Positions 9,329 through 18,967 of a stretch of DNA of 64,000 nucleotides are shown here, one piece after another. The position numbers and the translations under genes were made by a program. This DNA comes from Methylovirgula sp. (GTDB lineage: Bacteria; Pseudomonadota; Alphaproteobacteria; Rhizobiales; Beijerinckiaceae). How positions within the stretch are numbered: the first letter of the stretch is position 1; each line of letters starts with the position of its first letter. The notes below the pieces were generated by a model. It had not been told where the DNA came from and searched no databases. It was given only the letters and a program-made list of their open reading frames with translations. The stretch spans positions 2,974,501 to 3,038,500 of the forward strand of contig NZ_JBBCGP010000001.1 in the NCBI RefSeq assembly GCF_037200945.1, written 5' to 3'.

Positions 9329-11297
9329 TGGCTGCGACCTCCTGCACGGATCCGAGCGGCTTCAACGCGCGCTCCAAATTTGCGAGCCGCATCGTGACGA
9401 TATCCTGCAAGCGCGGCGGGATCGGGCCGGCTGGCGACGTCTGGGCCGCTTGATCGTTTGGCGCCTCTTGCGGAGCTAGATCGTCTGCGAGCGCATCGAA
9501 CTGGCGGGCGAGCCGCGAGGCGCCATCGCCAGAATAAAGCAGGACGGGCGCTTCGAGTGCCGCGATTTCGCCTGCGGCGCGACGGCGCGTTTCGAGCCAA
9601 TCCGCATCCGGGCGGATCGCCGCCGGCTCATAGGGTACAAGGGCGAGGTTGCGCTCCAGACCGCCAAGATCGGCCTGTACCTGCGCTGCGAGCGCGCGCC
9701 GTGCAGTCAGATTTCCGGCCAAGGCGAGCGCGCTCAAATGACGGAGCAGGGACGCGATCGCATGGTCGATCCGCGAGCTAACGCTGACAGGCCAGACATT
9801 GGTGAAGAGAAGATAGACGACGAAATTGCCGAGCAGTATGCCGATGACGCGGTCGCGCGCCACGACCATGTCGAAGCCGGGTTTCGTGCCCTGGATGACG
9901 CAGAGGAAAAAGGCGAAGGCGAATTGGAAGCCGATATAAGAAATGCGCGGGCTCCCCCCCGAAATCCACGCCCCGGCCAGAGCGCCGACGAAGACGAGGA
10001 TCATCAAGGCGCCGATCGTCGTCAGATGCGGGATGACAAAGACGAGCGTGAGGATGCCAACGGCGGCACCGACCATGCATCCGACGATACGCAACGTGAG
10101 TTTCTCGATCGTCTCGGCCGCCGTTCCCAGCGAAACGATGTAGCAGGTGATGAGCGCGGTGTGGATGCCCGACCAGTCGAGCTGCGAATAGACCAGATAG
10201 CAGAACATCGCCGCGCCGGTCGTCTTCAGCGCATAGCGAACGTGATCGACATTCGTGAAAGCATCGGGGAGAAAAAATCTGCCCTTGGCTTTCTTGGCGA
10301 GCGTCGGTGCCGGACCGGCCGGCACCTCGCAGAAGCCCGTGACCGCCGCCTTGAGTCGCTCGAAGATCGTGCGGTCGAGGGATGACAGCGAAGCTTCCTC
10401 CTCGGATGCATCAAGAGAAATGTCCTCAGGATAGCCGCCGGCACGCAGGATCGCAGCCATGTCCTCCAATGTTTCAGCGACGCTTTCGCGAAGCGCAGGT
10501 GGAAATGTCGGCGCGTCGCGAACGATCATATCCACGAGGAGCAGAATTTCCGTGGTCGACGCGGCCGCCTGCGTCAGCGCGTTGATGTCTTCAGCGGAGG
10601 AGGTGTGCTCGAGGCCCGCGAGTTTCAGCCAGGTCCCAATCTCCATCATGCCCTCGTTCAGAGCTTCGGCGAAAGCCGCGTGGGTCCGCGCGGACGGCGC
10701 TTCGAGCAATTCGGCAGCACGCTCAAGTCGTTCCGCCAAAGCCCGCTCGGCGAGACGCCGCGGCGCCGGCGCGATAAGCAGATTGATGACAATCGAAACC
10801 GACGCCGGAATGCCGACGAAGAGCCAGGCATAGAAAAGCGCGCGGGTCGCGACCTCGGAAACCGGCACGCCCCCGAGCAGATCGAGCGCATAGGCGACGA
10901 TCAGCGCGATGATCCCCGCCAGCGGCTTCAGCTTGCTCGACGAGGCGAGAAATAGAAGGACGAACGAAATGAGGGTCATGGCGGTGACGCGCAGCGCGGG
11001 CTCGTCGATTACGATATTTGCCGCCAGAAAGACCAAACCGATGACGAGCGTGATAATGATCAGAAACGCGATGGCGAGGACCGTGCTCTCAACGCGGTCG
11101 GGCTTGTTCAGAAAGAAGACGACATAGGCCGTGAGCGCGGGTTCCGGCGTCTGGTAGATCTCCGCGACAAGCGTTGTCAGAGCGCAAATTAGCGCAACCC
11201 GGAGCGCAAATTCGAGCCGTCCCGGAAACGGCGCCAGAAGCTGCGCAATATCGGGCAATAGGCGCCGCGGCGCCTCAACGGTGGCAGGCAGCGCCAT
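9315..11297 (-). CDS. FUSC-family inner-membrane efflux transporter (AaeB/MdtO type)
   Basis: Protein of 660 residues with the FUSC layout: an N-terminal block of about six transmembrane helices (residues about 30-180), a long cytoplasmic region, and a second helix block (about 360-510). Relatives such as AaeB export aromatic acids; the substrate here cannot be read from sequence. It overlaps the HlyD gene by 23 bp and the outer-membrane gene by 14 bp. Confidence 0.87.
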   Translation of the reverse strand: MALPATVEAPRRLLPDIAQLLAPFPGRLEFALRVALICALTTLVAEIYQTPEPALTAYVVFFLNKPDRVESTVLAIAFLIIITLVIGLVFLAANIVIDEPALRVTAMTLISFVLLFLASSSKLKPLAGIIALIVAYALDLLGGVPVSEVATRALFYAWLFVGIPASVSIVINLLIAPAPRRLAERALAERLERAAELLEAPSARTHAAFAEALNEGMMEIGTWLKLAGLEHTSSAEDINALTQAAASTTEILLLVDMIVRDAPTFPPALRESVAETLEDMAAILRAGGYPEDISLDASEEEASLSSLDRTIFERLKAAVTGFCEVPAGPAPTLAKKAKGRFFLPDAFTNVDHVRYALKTTGAAMFCYLVYSQLDWSGIHTALITCYIVSLGTAAETIEKLTLRIVGCMVGAAVGILTLVFVIPHLTTIGALMILVFVGALAGAWISGGSPRISYIGFQFAFAFFLCVIQGTKPGFDMVVARDRVIGILLGNFVVYLLFTNVWPVSVSSRIDHAIASLLRHLSALALAGNLTARRALAAQVQADLGGLERNLALVPYEPAAIRPDADWLETRRRAAGEIAALEAPVLLYSGDGASRLARQFDALADDLAPQEAPNDQAAQTSPAGPIPPRLQDIVTMRLANLERALKPLGSVQEVAANAPA

Positions 11298-12327
11298 GCT
11301 TCACCTCGACGGCAGCGCTCGCGCCAACACGCATAAGCGGCTCGGGCGGGTCTTCCAGCCGGATGCGCACCGGGAAACGCTGCGCCACGCGCACCCAATT
11401 CAGCGATGGCTCGACATAAGGCACCGAGCGCGGCAGATTCAGCTTGTCCTCGTCAGCGACGCCCCAGCCGATGCCATCAACAATGCCCTTAATCGGTTTG
11501 CTGCGATCAATCAGCGAATAGACCGTCACGCAATCGCCGATCTTGATCGCGTTTAATACGGTCTCCTGGAAATTGGCGTCGGTGAACCATTCGTCGGTGC
11601 CGATGAGTGTAAAGATAGATTGCGACGGCGCCACAATTTCTCCGGACAGCACTGTGAGGCCGGCGACGCGGCCGTCCGTTGGCGCGCGTACCGTCGTGTC
11701 GTCGAGAGAGCGCCGCGCGATCGCCAGCGCCGCCTTGCGGGCGCGCACAGCGGCTTCCTCGCCGGCAATCGTATCGATCGCATTCAAAGCGGCGACTTCT
11801 TGCACACGCGCCTGCTGCAGCGAGGTTGCCGCGTCGCGCGAAGTGCTTTCCGCCTGATCGAGCTGCTGCACGGGGATATAGCCCTTCGCCGCAAGCGGCT
11901 TCAACCGCGCGACTGTGCGAGTGGCAAGTTCATCATTCGTCACCGCGCGCTTGGTCTGCTCGCTGGCGATCGTCGCGGCAGATTTCTGCGTCGAGACAAG
12001 TCGCCGCTTGGAATCGAGCGTGGCTTCGGCGAGCGCCAGATCGGCCTCAGCCTGCGCGACGCTGAGTTGATACGGCACCGGGTCGATCTGGAACAGCAGA
12101 TCGCCCTTGGCAACACGGGCGTTCTCAGTCACCGCGATGGTGACGATCCGGCCGCCGACCAGCGCGGCGATATGCACGACGTCGGCATCGATCCGCGCAT
12201 CGTCGGTCGACGGATAGCGCCAGACTTGCCGGATCGTGTGGACGCCGAATGCAATGGCGGCGGCAATGATTAGAAGCGAAACGAGCGTTCCGAGGAGCGG
12301 TTTGCGGCGGGGTTTGACAGCCTTCAT
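11275..12327 (-). CDS. HlyD-family periplasmic adaptor of the efflux pump
   Basis: Membrane-fusion protein of 350 residues. It has one N-terminal transmembrane helix (LLGTLVSLLIIAAAIAFGV), a split barrel-sandwich/lipoyl domain (VGGRIVTIAVTENARVAKGDLLFQID and VRAPTDGRVAGLTVLSGEIV regions) and a helical hairpin between them. It bridges the FUSC protein and the TolC-like channel. It starts 2 bp after the DUF1656 gene. Confidence 0.88.
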   Translation of the reverse strand: MKAVKPRRKPLLGTLVSLLIIAAAIAFGVHTIRQVWRYPSTDDARIDADVVHIAALVGGRIVTIAVTENARVAKGDLLFQIDPVPYQLSVAQAEADLALAEATLDSKRRLVSTQKSAATIASEQTKRAVTNDELATRTVARLKPLAAKGYIPVQQLDQAESTSRDAATSLQQARVQEVAALNAIDTIAGEEAAVRARKAALAIARRSLDDTTVRAPTDGRVAGLTVLSGEIVAPSQSIFTLIGTDEWFTDANFQETVLNAIKIGDCVTVYSLIDRSKPIKGIVDGIGWGVADEDKLNLPRSVPYVEPSLNWVRVAQRFPVRIRLEDPPEPLMRVGASAAVEVKHGAACHR

Positions 12328-12328
12328 C

Positions 12329-12541
12329 TCAAGGCCCGAACCAGATCGACCAGGTCAGCGCGCCCGCGATGGCCCCCACCGCTGTGCAGACGAAAAGCTG
12401 AAATGGAAGGACGCGCGCGATGCCTGACGCGACGAAAAGGACACGGATGAGAATGCCCGAGAAAATTGCGATGATGGCGCACAACATCCAAGCCGGGAAA
12501 AACGTCCCAAATAAAAAGATATCAGGCGCCATGACACTCAA
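12329..12541 (-). CDS. DUF1656 small inner-membrane protein of the efflux operon
   Basis: Seventy-residue protein with two transmembrane segments and the DUF1656 (AaeX-like) pattern, starting with a short hydrophilic segment and PDIFLFGTFFPAW. Such proteins commonly precede HlyD-FUSC pairs; their job in the pump is not established. It is the first gene of the four-gene operon, and the promoter should lie in 12542-12720. Confidence 0.84.
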   Translation of the reverse strand: MSVMAPDIFLFGTFFPAWMLCAIIAIFSGILIRVLFVASGIARVLPFQLFVCTAVGAIAGALTWSIWFGP

Positions 12542-12938
12542 GCGGCCGGGAAAATTTCGACGTAGATTTTGTCTTCAGAACCAACACAGTTCAATCGCGG
12601 CGACCAGCAAAATTATGGGATGTGACGATATTTCTCCGCCTTGTGTCATGGAGGCCAGTGCCCATCATGATCGATATGGCAGGTCAGAAATAATGTATAG
12701 CTAGCTATATACCGAATGTATAAAGAATAGCCGAAATATAATAACGTATAATTTGCACAAAACGAAATCACGCCGCCGCATATTTTGGCATTTGCTGTGA
12801 ATTTCGATGCCGAAATTCCGCGGATGTCTAATATTTTCGATGGGCTGGCCACCTTGCAACGATCAGTCGGTCATATAGAAAATAGTTCGACGTCAGTCGG
12901 TGAGGGGTCGGCGTCGTCCATTTCGGGTGGAGATCAAG
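12542..12938. other. AT-rich intergenic region between divergent genes
   Basis: About 400 bp without a convincing gene, separating the minus-strand efflux operon from a plus-strand hypothetical gene. It is clearly more AT-rich around 12690-12790 than the flanking genes and holds the AGCTAGCTATATAC motif listed separately. Promoters for both directions are expected here. Confidence 0.5.
12699..12722. promoter_or_regulatory. AGCTAGCTATATAC motif with TATAC/GTATA dyad, copy 1
   Basis: AGCTAGCTATATAC at 12699-12712 is followed by CGAAT and GTATA, giving the dyad TATAC-N5-GTATA. The same 14-mer occurs at 26550-26563 upstream of the TonB receptor gene. Both lie upstream of minus-strand envelope transport operons. 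It could be a shared operator or a shared -10 region (reverse strand GTATATAGCT). Confidence 0.4.
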
Positions 12939-13391
12939 GTGGCCACGGACGTTGCGTATATTTCAGCACTATCGGCGCTCGCCGGCTCCGTCATTGGCGG
13001 TCTCGCCTCTGGGCTGACGACGTGGCTCAATCGACATGCGGAAGCGAAAGCGAACTGGCTCGCGAGGGATATTTCCCGGCGCCAGGACCTCTACAGGGAT
13101 TTTATAGTGTCCGCGTCCAAGGCTTATGGCGAGGCGATCGTCACTGACGAACCCCAAATCCAGGAGCTTGTGGAGCTTTACGGTTTGGTCAGCAGGATGC
13201 GGGTCCTGTCGAGGCCCAAGACGATTGAATGCGCTGACAAGGTTCTGCACACAACCATCGACACATATTTCCTGCCGAATAAGACCTTTTCTGAGCTGAA
13301 CGATACTTTGAAAAACGGTGCCGGCATCGACCCGCTGAAGGAATTCGCCGTAGCCGCGCGTGAGGAATTGCAAGGCCTCACGCCGGTCTGA
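12939..13391 (+). CDS. Hypothetical membrane-anchored protein
   Basis: About 150 residues with one N-terminal hydrophobic segment (YISALSALAGSVIGGLASGL), then a soluble, helical, charge-rich region (residues about 30-150). No enzyme motif is visible. The GTG at 12939 has GGAG six bases upstream; an earlier GTG at 12900 would add thirteen arginine-rich residues. The gene stands alone between the efflux promoter and a degraded region. Function not recognised. Confidence 0.55.
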   Translation: MATDVAYISALSALAGSVIGGLASGLTTWLNRHAEAKANWLARDISRRQDLYRDFIVSASKAYGEAIVTDEPQIQELVELYGLVSRMRVLSRPKTIECADKVLHTTIDTYFLPNKTFSELNDTLKNGAGIDPLKEFAVAAREELQGLTPV

Positions 13392-14004
13392 ATATGCCGC
13401 GGCCAGCGTGGCATAAGGTGAGAAGCAAAGCGTGCTATTTCGCGCCGTTGAAGGTTTTGCCGCAGTTACCGGCTTTAAGAGTCTGAAGCCATGGCCAAGA
13501 AAACAAGATGTTACGGTTATCGGACGTGTGCAACGGGGCATGATCGACTAAAACGTTAGGGGCGACTCGTCTCGCGCTAATGTCAGTATCTCCTGACCTT
13601 CGTTCTGGCGAAGCTGACCATCAAGATCTGTGTCTTCAACAATAGCTCGCTTGGGTTCGCGGAGCTCGAGATGAAAGTCAAAGGCTTGCTCGCGTTGCAG
13701 CTTCCCTCAAGGCGCCGATTGGCGCAGCGCGGGCCAGATGGATGAGCAAGATAAGGCCCCCGATCAACAACGGCACCGAAGGAATTCATATTATCGCGCC
13801 TCGGAGCGGACATTCCGCTTTCAGCCACTTCCGATCATTTGGAACGCGCATCTCACCTCGCGGCGTCACTAGGGTTCCCTGAATGCGTCTGACTCTTTCC
13901 CCTTACCGAGTAGTGGCCATCACGTTTTCAATCGCCTTGACAGCGCGGATAACCGGCGGAATCCGACAGAAAGGCCGTGGTATGCATGGTATTCGCTGCG
14001 AATG
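13392..14004. other. Degraded intergenic region
   Basis: Roughly 600 bp without an intact gene. It carries a recognisable fragment of a ThDP-dependent oxidase at 13593-13700. The rest shows short open stretches in several frames but nothing I can assign. It looks like decayed coding sequence. Confidence 0.5.
13593..13700 (+). pseudogene. Remnant of pyruvate oxidase/dehydrogenase (PoxB-like, ThDP enzyme)
   Basis: The plus-strand frame from 13593 reads KLTIKICVFNNSSLGFAELE, closely matching the ThDP-binding part of PoxB-type enzymes (LPVKIVVFNNS-LGFVELEMK, with the NNS motif that ligates Mg-ThDP). Only about 36 codons survive. Nothing before or after is recognisable as PoxB, so this is a decayed or truncated gene. 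Confidence 0.6.
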
Positions 14005-17000
14005 CTATGTTTGAGCATGGCCAGAGCACGTGGCATAGGTTTGCCGTTCTGGGTCCGGCTCGCTCGGGATTCCCCGCCATCGCGTGTTCGGCGGTAGAAC
14101 CTCACCCTTCATGAGCACAGAGAGGGGCGCTAACGTCGAGCCGGATTGCATCTCCGTGCCGTAAAGGACGACGGCCATGTTGCCGACAGTACACCCCGCG
14201 CCAATTCTCAAACGATCAGACTTCATGACCCTGTCTTCGAACAGGTGGGTCTGTACGGTGCATCCCATATTGAGCGCAGCATAGTCTCCGATTTCGACGA
14301 GATCGAACTCGGAAAAGAGGGTTGTTTCCAAAAACACCCACCGGCCGATATGACATCCTAATTTACGCAGGTATATTGAGATGTAAGGAGTTCCCATAAG
14401 AGGGGTCAATGCGGTTGCGCCGGCCGTCTCATAGATTCCGTTTACGACTTCGTTCAACCAGACGAAACTGCACCACAAAGGCTTCACTGTCGGCTTAAAC
14501 TCCCCAATCAGCAACGATTTGACGCGCGCGACCCAGACAATCGTTGTTAGCGACAGGTAGAGTGCCAAAAGAGGTGCCACCAAGAGCACGCTCCAAAGGG
14601 GAAGAAAGTGGTCGCATGCGATAACGACAACGCCGAAGGTTAAAATGTCTGTCGCAACAAACATGCTTGGAAGCAGTATTCTCATTGTATCAAGGAACGT
14701 TCGGCAGCACCTTGCCGAAAGCTTCGGCCGGTAGGTTTGCGATTCAAGGAAGCAGGACGCCTCTTTCGCTTTGGGAACTTCGAAGCTCGGTGATCCGAGC
14801 CAGCGTGTCCCGTCGGGCGTCTGAACGTATGCGATAGGCGGCTTTGACATGACGCCGATCAAGCCGTCGCTACCGACATTTGCTCCTCCAGGTACGAGGG
14901 CACTGTTGCCGATGAAAGAGCGCCGGCCGATCCTGTTGCCGCGGACCTCCACAACGCCACGATAGATTCGATGACCACCTATGATACATCCGTCCGCGAG
15001 AAAGCAGCCATCGTCGATTTCGAGCAAGTCAGGAATAACGTTGGTGATAGTCGAGATTTCGACGTGTTTGCCGATCTTGGCTCCCATGAACCGAAGGAAC
15101 GTTGGCAGGAACAGCGTCGCATAAAGTGGCAGAAGAAGCTGTCTCGTGTTTCTCATCAAGTAATGCAAAAACCAATATTGCAAATAGCGTGAGCTTGCGA
15201 CCGGGAAGACGCCTGGTTTTACACGTCCGATAAACAGGCGCTTGACGAGGATCGTCAGAACCGCGTACCAAATTGTCGTCAGGGGTGCAGCGATGTAGAC
15301 GGAAGCTATGGCCGGAGCTACACCCCAACGCTGCAGCACATACCAAACTAAAGCGACGCTTGGCAGTATGCTCGCGATAAGAAAATAGCCCATAAGGTAG
15401 ATCAAGCCGAGATGAATTAATCCGAATAGAAACGCGCGTGTTTTCCTCGGGCACTCGCGACCTTCGGAATGCAAGACCTCGGCTTTCATGGGTGGCGAAC
15501 CGGCTCTTTGCTCGCCGCGCGACAAGATCGATCCATCCGGTAAAAGCGAATCGTCATCAATACAGGATTGATCCTGCATAACGATATTGAGGCCGATCGC
15601 GGTGTGCATTCCGATGAAACATTCGGCTCCGATGTCGACGGTGCCGAGCATCAGCCATCCATTTTCAACACGGTAGCCTAATAATTGAACGTCGGGCCCG
15701 ACGCTGGAATTGTCGCCGATGGAGACAAGATCGAAAGCGCCGCAGAGCGACGTTCCGATGACGCAGTTTTTGCCGATACGCGCGCCCATCGCGCGATAAA
15801 AAATGCTCATGAGCGGTGTGCCGATCAGCATGTCCGGCCAGCCGAGCGACTGGAAACGGTTCGCAAGCCACCACCGGAAATAGTAGATGCCCCAAACCGG
15901 ATACCGTCCGGCTTTGTATCGCCCGACAGCCAGCCATTTCACCGCGATGCCAATGAGCAACCAAGCGGGCCATGTTGCGAAACCGAGGAGCGTCGAGAGG
16001 CGCCCGGCCACGGCGATTTCCATCCTTCCGGAATAAAAGCGCTCGCAGATAAGAATGAAGCAAACAAGCGGTGCGGAAAGAACCGCATAATAGATCGCCA
16101 ATGATAAAGTTTGGAGGAAGACGCAAAGCCAGCGGGTCAAAACGCCTACATGAATGTGCGTCTCGGATGTGCTTTCGGTCGTTGCCGGTGCGTCTTCTGA
16201 TTGTTCGTCGTAAGCGAATCCATGTTCGCGCAGGTGTGATGCGAGCTTTTTTATCGTCCTATACTCGTAAATATCCTTGACTGAAATGTTCAGCGTGCCG
16301 AGCCGTGTCCGCAATTCGGTTACGACATGTGCAGCCAAGAGGGAATTTCCCTTAAGGTCTCGAAAGAAATCGTCATCGACCGAAACCGGTCCAATATTCA
16401 ACTGTGTCTTCCATACACCCGCGATCCTTGCCTCAAGATCATTTTCGGGCGCGCTAAACGGACGTTCCTGAATAAGGAAGGCACTCGTTGGCGCCGGCAA
16501 CGCCTTGCGATCGATTTTGCCGCCGGTCGTTCTGGGAAGTTCATCGAGAATCTCGAGGTATTTCGGCTGCATATATTCTGGCAGGCGATTTAAGAGAAGT
16601 TCGGCAACGCTCCGCATCTGCATCGTGCCGAAGCTGCCTGCGGGAACGATATAGGCTGCGATTTCCTTGAAGTTCTCCCGCTCGTGGACGATCACTGCGG
16701 CCGTTCGAACCGAAGGATGCTCCAGAAGAACGGATTCAATTTCCGACAATTCGATCCGATAGCCGCGAATTTTCACCTGGTCATCGCTACGCCCGACAAA
16801 TTCGAATGCACCGTCGGACCTGGTGCGAACCAAATCCCGGGTTCGGTAGAGGCGTGGCGCGGCCGTCGCTGTCGAAGGGAATGGATTCTCGACGAATTGC
16901 TGAGCCGTTATTTCCGGCAAATTCATGTATCCGCGCGCGACGCTCTCGCCGCCGATGTAAAGCTCGCCGACTTCTCCAACGCGTACTTCCTGCAAATCCA

Positions 17001-18024
17001 CGTTGACGACATGGCAAACGTAGCCGGGTAGGGGGCGCCCAATCGTTACAGTCCCGCCAGCTACGCAGTCGCAGAGAGTGGCAACGACCGCGGTTTCGGT
17101 CGGACCATAGGTATTTAGCATCCGGCGTGAGGGCGTCGCCCATTTACCGACAAGCGCGGGAGGACACGCCTCTCCGCCGACCACAAGAAGCCTTACACCT
17201 GGAAGATCATCGGTAATAAGAGAGAGAAAGGTTGGGACAGTTGAAAAATAGGTAATTCGCCTCCTGTTTATGAAATACGCGACGTGCTCGGGCGATTTTG
17301 TGACATCGTCCGATGGTACGACAAGCGTTCCGCCGAGTGAGAATGCGGCCCAGATTTCTTCGACAGAGGCATCGAACGCGACAGAGAATCCCTGGTAGAC
17401 ACGATCACCAGGTTTGAGGCCGTAGTCGGTCCTGAGTGCTTTGATAAAATTCGCGACATTTCTGTGCTCAAGCGCAACGCCCTTGGGGCGCCCCGTCGAT
17501 CCAGAGGTATAAATCACGTAGCAGATATCATCGTGGCTGGCTGCTGGGGAAGAGAGCCGCGCGGAAGAAAAGGACTCGATTTCAAACCTCTGTCGATCGA
17601 GCGTGACTAAGGAGCAGCTTATGAGCGAACGGATAGGTTCCGCGAGGGCATCATTGGTCAGCAGGATCGAGAGATTTGCGTCGCTAACAATCTGCGAAAG
17701 CCGTTCAACGGGAATTTGCGGATCGATCGGCACATAGCCGGCGCCGGTTTTAAGCACGCCGAGAATGGCCGCAAACAGATTGCAGGATCTGTTGAAATAT
17801 ATTCCGATCAAGCTTCCGGGACCAGCATCCCGGGCTCGCAGAAAACGGGCGATTTTGTTCGAGGACTTCTCGAGCTCAGCGTAGGTCAGAATGCGGTCTT
17901 CGCACTCTAGCGCCGGATGATTGGGCCGCCGGTCCGCCTGTCGCTCGAAATATTCATGGATCAATCTCGGTTCGTCGATCGTACGCTCCGGAGATTGGAA
18001 TTTTCTTTCAAGCGCAAACGTCAT
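14005..18024 (-). CDS. Pls/PosA-type nonribosomal peptide synthetase (A-T-terminal membrane domain)
   Basis: Single-module synthetase of 1,339 residues. The adenylation domain (about 1-510) has core motifs YTSGSTGRPKG (172-182), FDASVEEIW (217-225), NTYGPTE (304-310), YRTRDL (393-398), GYRIELSEIE (421-430) and GKIDRKALP with Lys503. A carrier domain (about 525-600) has the pantetheine serine at 561 (GNSLLAA). The C-terminal part has paired transmembrane helices alternating with three left-handed beta-helix-like segments (for example GARIGKNCVIGTSLCG, KIGKHVEIS, HIGRWVFLE). This is the architecture of epsilon-poly-lysine synthetase Pls, where the membrane part joins monomers without a condensation domain. 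My alignment to GrsA gives specificity residues D-A-E-S-V-G-T-V-V-K, near the lysine code I recall for BacB. The product is inferred, not proven. A PPTase gene lies 16 bp upstream. Confidence 0.88.
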   Translation of the reverse strand: MTFALERKFQSPERTIDEPRLIHEYFERQADRRPNHPALECEDRILTYAELEKSSNKIARFLRARDAGPGSLIGIYFNRSCNLFAAILGVLKTGAGYVPIDPQIPVERLSQIVSDANLSILLTNDALAEPIRSLISCSLVTLDRQRFEIESFSSARLSSPAASHDDICYVIYTSGSTGRPKGVALEHRNVANFIKALRTDYGLKPGDRVYQGFSVAFDASVEEIWAAFSLGGTLVVPSDDVTKSPEHVAYFINRRRITYFSTVPTFLSLITDDLPGVRLLVVGGEACPPALVGKWATPSRRMLNTYGPTETAVVATLCDCVAGGTVTIGRPLPGYVCHVVNVDLQEVRVGEVGELYIGGESVARGYMNLPEITAQQFVENPFPSTATAAPRLYRTRDLVRTRSDGAFEFVGRSDDQVKIRGYRIELSEIESVLLEHPSVRTAAVIVHERENFKEIAAYIVPAGSFGTMQMRSVAELLLNRLPEYMQPKYLEILDELPRTTGGKIDRKALPAPTSAFLIQERPFSAPENDLEARIAGVWKTQLNIGPVSVDDDFFRDLKGNSLLAAHVVTELRTRLGTLNISVKDIYEYRTIKKLASHLREHGFAYDEQSEDAPATTESTSETHIHVGVLTRWLCVFLQTLSLAIYYAVLSAPLVCFILICERFYSGRMEIAVAGRLSTLLGFATWPAWLLIGIAVKWLAVGRYKAGRYPVWGIYYFRWWLANRFQSLGWPDMLIGTPLMSIFYRAMGARIGKNCVIGTSLCGAFDLVSIGDNSSVGPDVQLLGYRVENGWLMLGTVDIGAECFIGMHTAIGLNIVMQDQSCIDDDSLLPDGSILSRGEQRAGSPPMKAEVLHSEGRECPRKTRAFLFGLIHLGLIYLMGYFLIASILPSVALVWYVLQRWGVAPAIASVYIAAPLTTIWYAVLTILVKRLFIGRVKPGVFPVASSRYLQYWFLHYLMRNTRQLLLPLYATLFLPTFLRFMGAKIGKHVEISTITNVIPDLLEIDDGCFLADGCIIGGHRIYRGVVEVRGNRIGRRSFIGNSALVPGGANVGSDGLIGVMSKPPIAYVQTPDGTRWLGSPSFEVPKAKEASCFLESQTYRPKLSARCCRTFLDTMRILLPSMFVATDILTFGVVVIACDHFLPLWSVLLVAPLLALYLSLTTIVWVARVKSLLIGEFKPTVKPLWCSFVWLNEVVNGIYETAGATALTPLMGTPYISIYLRKLGCHIGRWVFLETTLFSEFDLVEIGDYAALNMGCTVQTHLFEDRVMKSDRLRIGAGCTVGNMAVVLYGTEMQSGSTLAPLSVLMKGEVLPPNTRWRGIPSEPDPERQTYATCSGHAQT

Positions 18025-18040
18025 TTTCCGTCTCCCTTAC

Positions 18041-18967
18041 TTACATCTCTCTCAAAGAGGCCGCGACGGAAGGGGCCGGACCAACGCGGCTTGAATGTTC
18101 GCGTTCCTGTTCGATTAAATTCAAGAATTGTATTTCGCCGCCGCCGAACCGCGATTGCGAGCCGACAGCAAGTGTCGCCAGACAAAGGCTGTCCTGAGCA
18201 TCGATGTATAACGACTCAAAATGCGCATGCGTGGCGCTGAAACTTGGCTCGCAGGCGAGTTTAGGCTCCGGGAAAATGCAAAAATCCATTTGCTGAAATT
18301 CGCTGGCAAAGCCAGATCCAAGAAGCTTTGAAAATGCTTCCTTCAAAGTCCAGATGCGAATTGCGCCTCGCGCGCTGTGCATCGCTCCGAGTCCCGCAAG
18401 CCTCTGCCGTTCCGGGTAGGTCAGAAACGAATCCTTGACGGCGTGGCTCATCGGCGAATCCACGCTTTCGACATCCAATCCAACATCAAAAGTCGAAGAC
18501 GCCGCGACGCCAACCAACGCATCACAATGAGATATGCTAAAGCGGATTTGCGGGAGCCCCTCGGCCACTTCCAATTGTCCCGATTCGAGGCGCGCGAAGC
18601 GCCAGGAGGACGGCGCGATACTATGGTTGGAAGCGCGAGATAAGGCCAAGCGCAACAAGATGCGCGCTGCGAGAGCGGTTTCGAGCGTATCAATATTTGT
18701 GATCGCGCCAAGCTCTGTGCGGTCACTATCGTCAAGGACTTGCAGGCATGAGCGTGCCTTCAAAAGCGAGCGCGCTGACGCAGTCCAAATTTCAACGAGA
18801 CCAGGCTCGTCGTTTAGCTTGCGGGATGCAACTGGCGGCTTGGAAACGAATTCCTTGCGCCACCCCTGCGCGAAGCGCGGCCGTGTCGGCGATCGGCGTT
18901 CAATGCGCTCAGCTGATCGGCGCGGGCGGCATTCCGGAACGGTTGGAAATAACCTAGCGAGATGCAT
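18041..18967 (-). CDS. Sfp-type 4'-phosphopantetheinyl transferase
   Basis: Enzyme of about 308 residues that moves phosphopantetheine from CoA to a carrier-protein serine. The Sfp motifs are present: RFSISHCD, VGLDVESV (Mg-binding Asp and Glu) and WTLKEAFSKLLG. It ends 16 bp before the synthetase gene on the same strand, so it most likely activates Ser561 of that protein. The first 50 residues look unlike the family and the true start may be later, but no better start codon with a ribosome site is evident. Confidence 0.88.
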   Translation of the reverse strand: MHLARLFPTVPECRPRRSAERIERRSPTRPRFAQGWRKEFVSKPPVASRKLNDEPGLVEIWTASARSLLKARSCLQVLDDSDRTELGAITNIDTLETALAARILLRLALSRASNHSIAPSSWRFARLESGQLEVAEGLPQIRFSISHCDALVGVAASSTFDVGLDVESVDSPMSHAVKDSFLTYPERQRLAGLGAMHSARGAIRIWTLKEAFSKLLGSGFASEFQQMDFCIFPEPKLACEPSFSATHAHFESLYIDAQDSLCLATLAVGSQSRFGGGEIQFLNLIEQEREHSSRVGPAPSVAASLREM

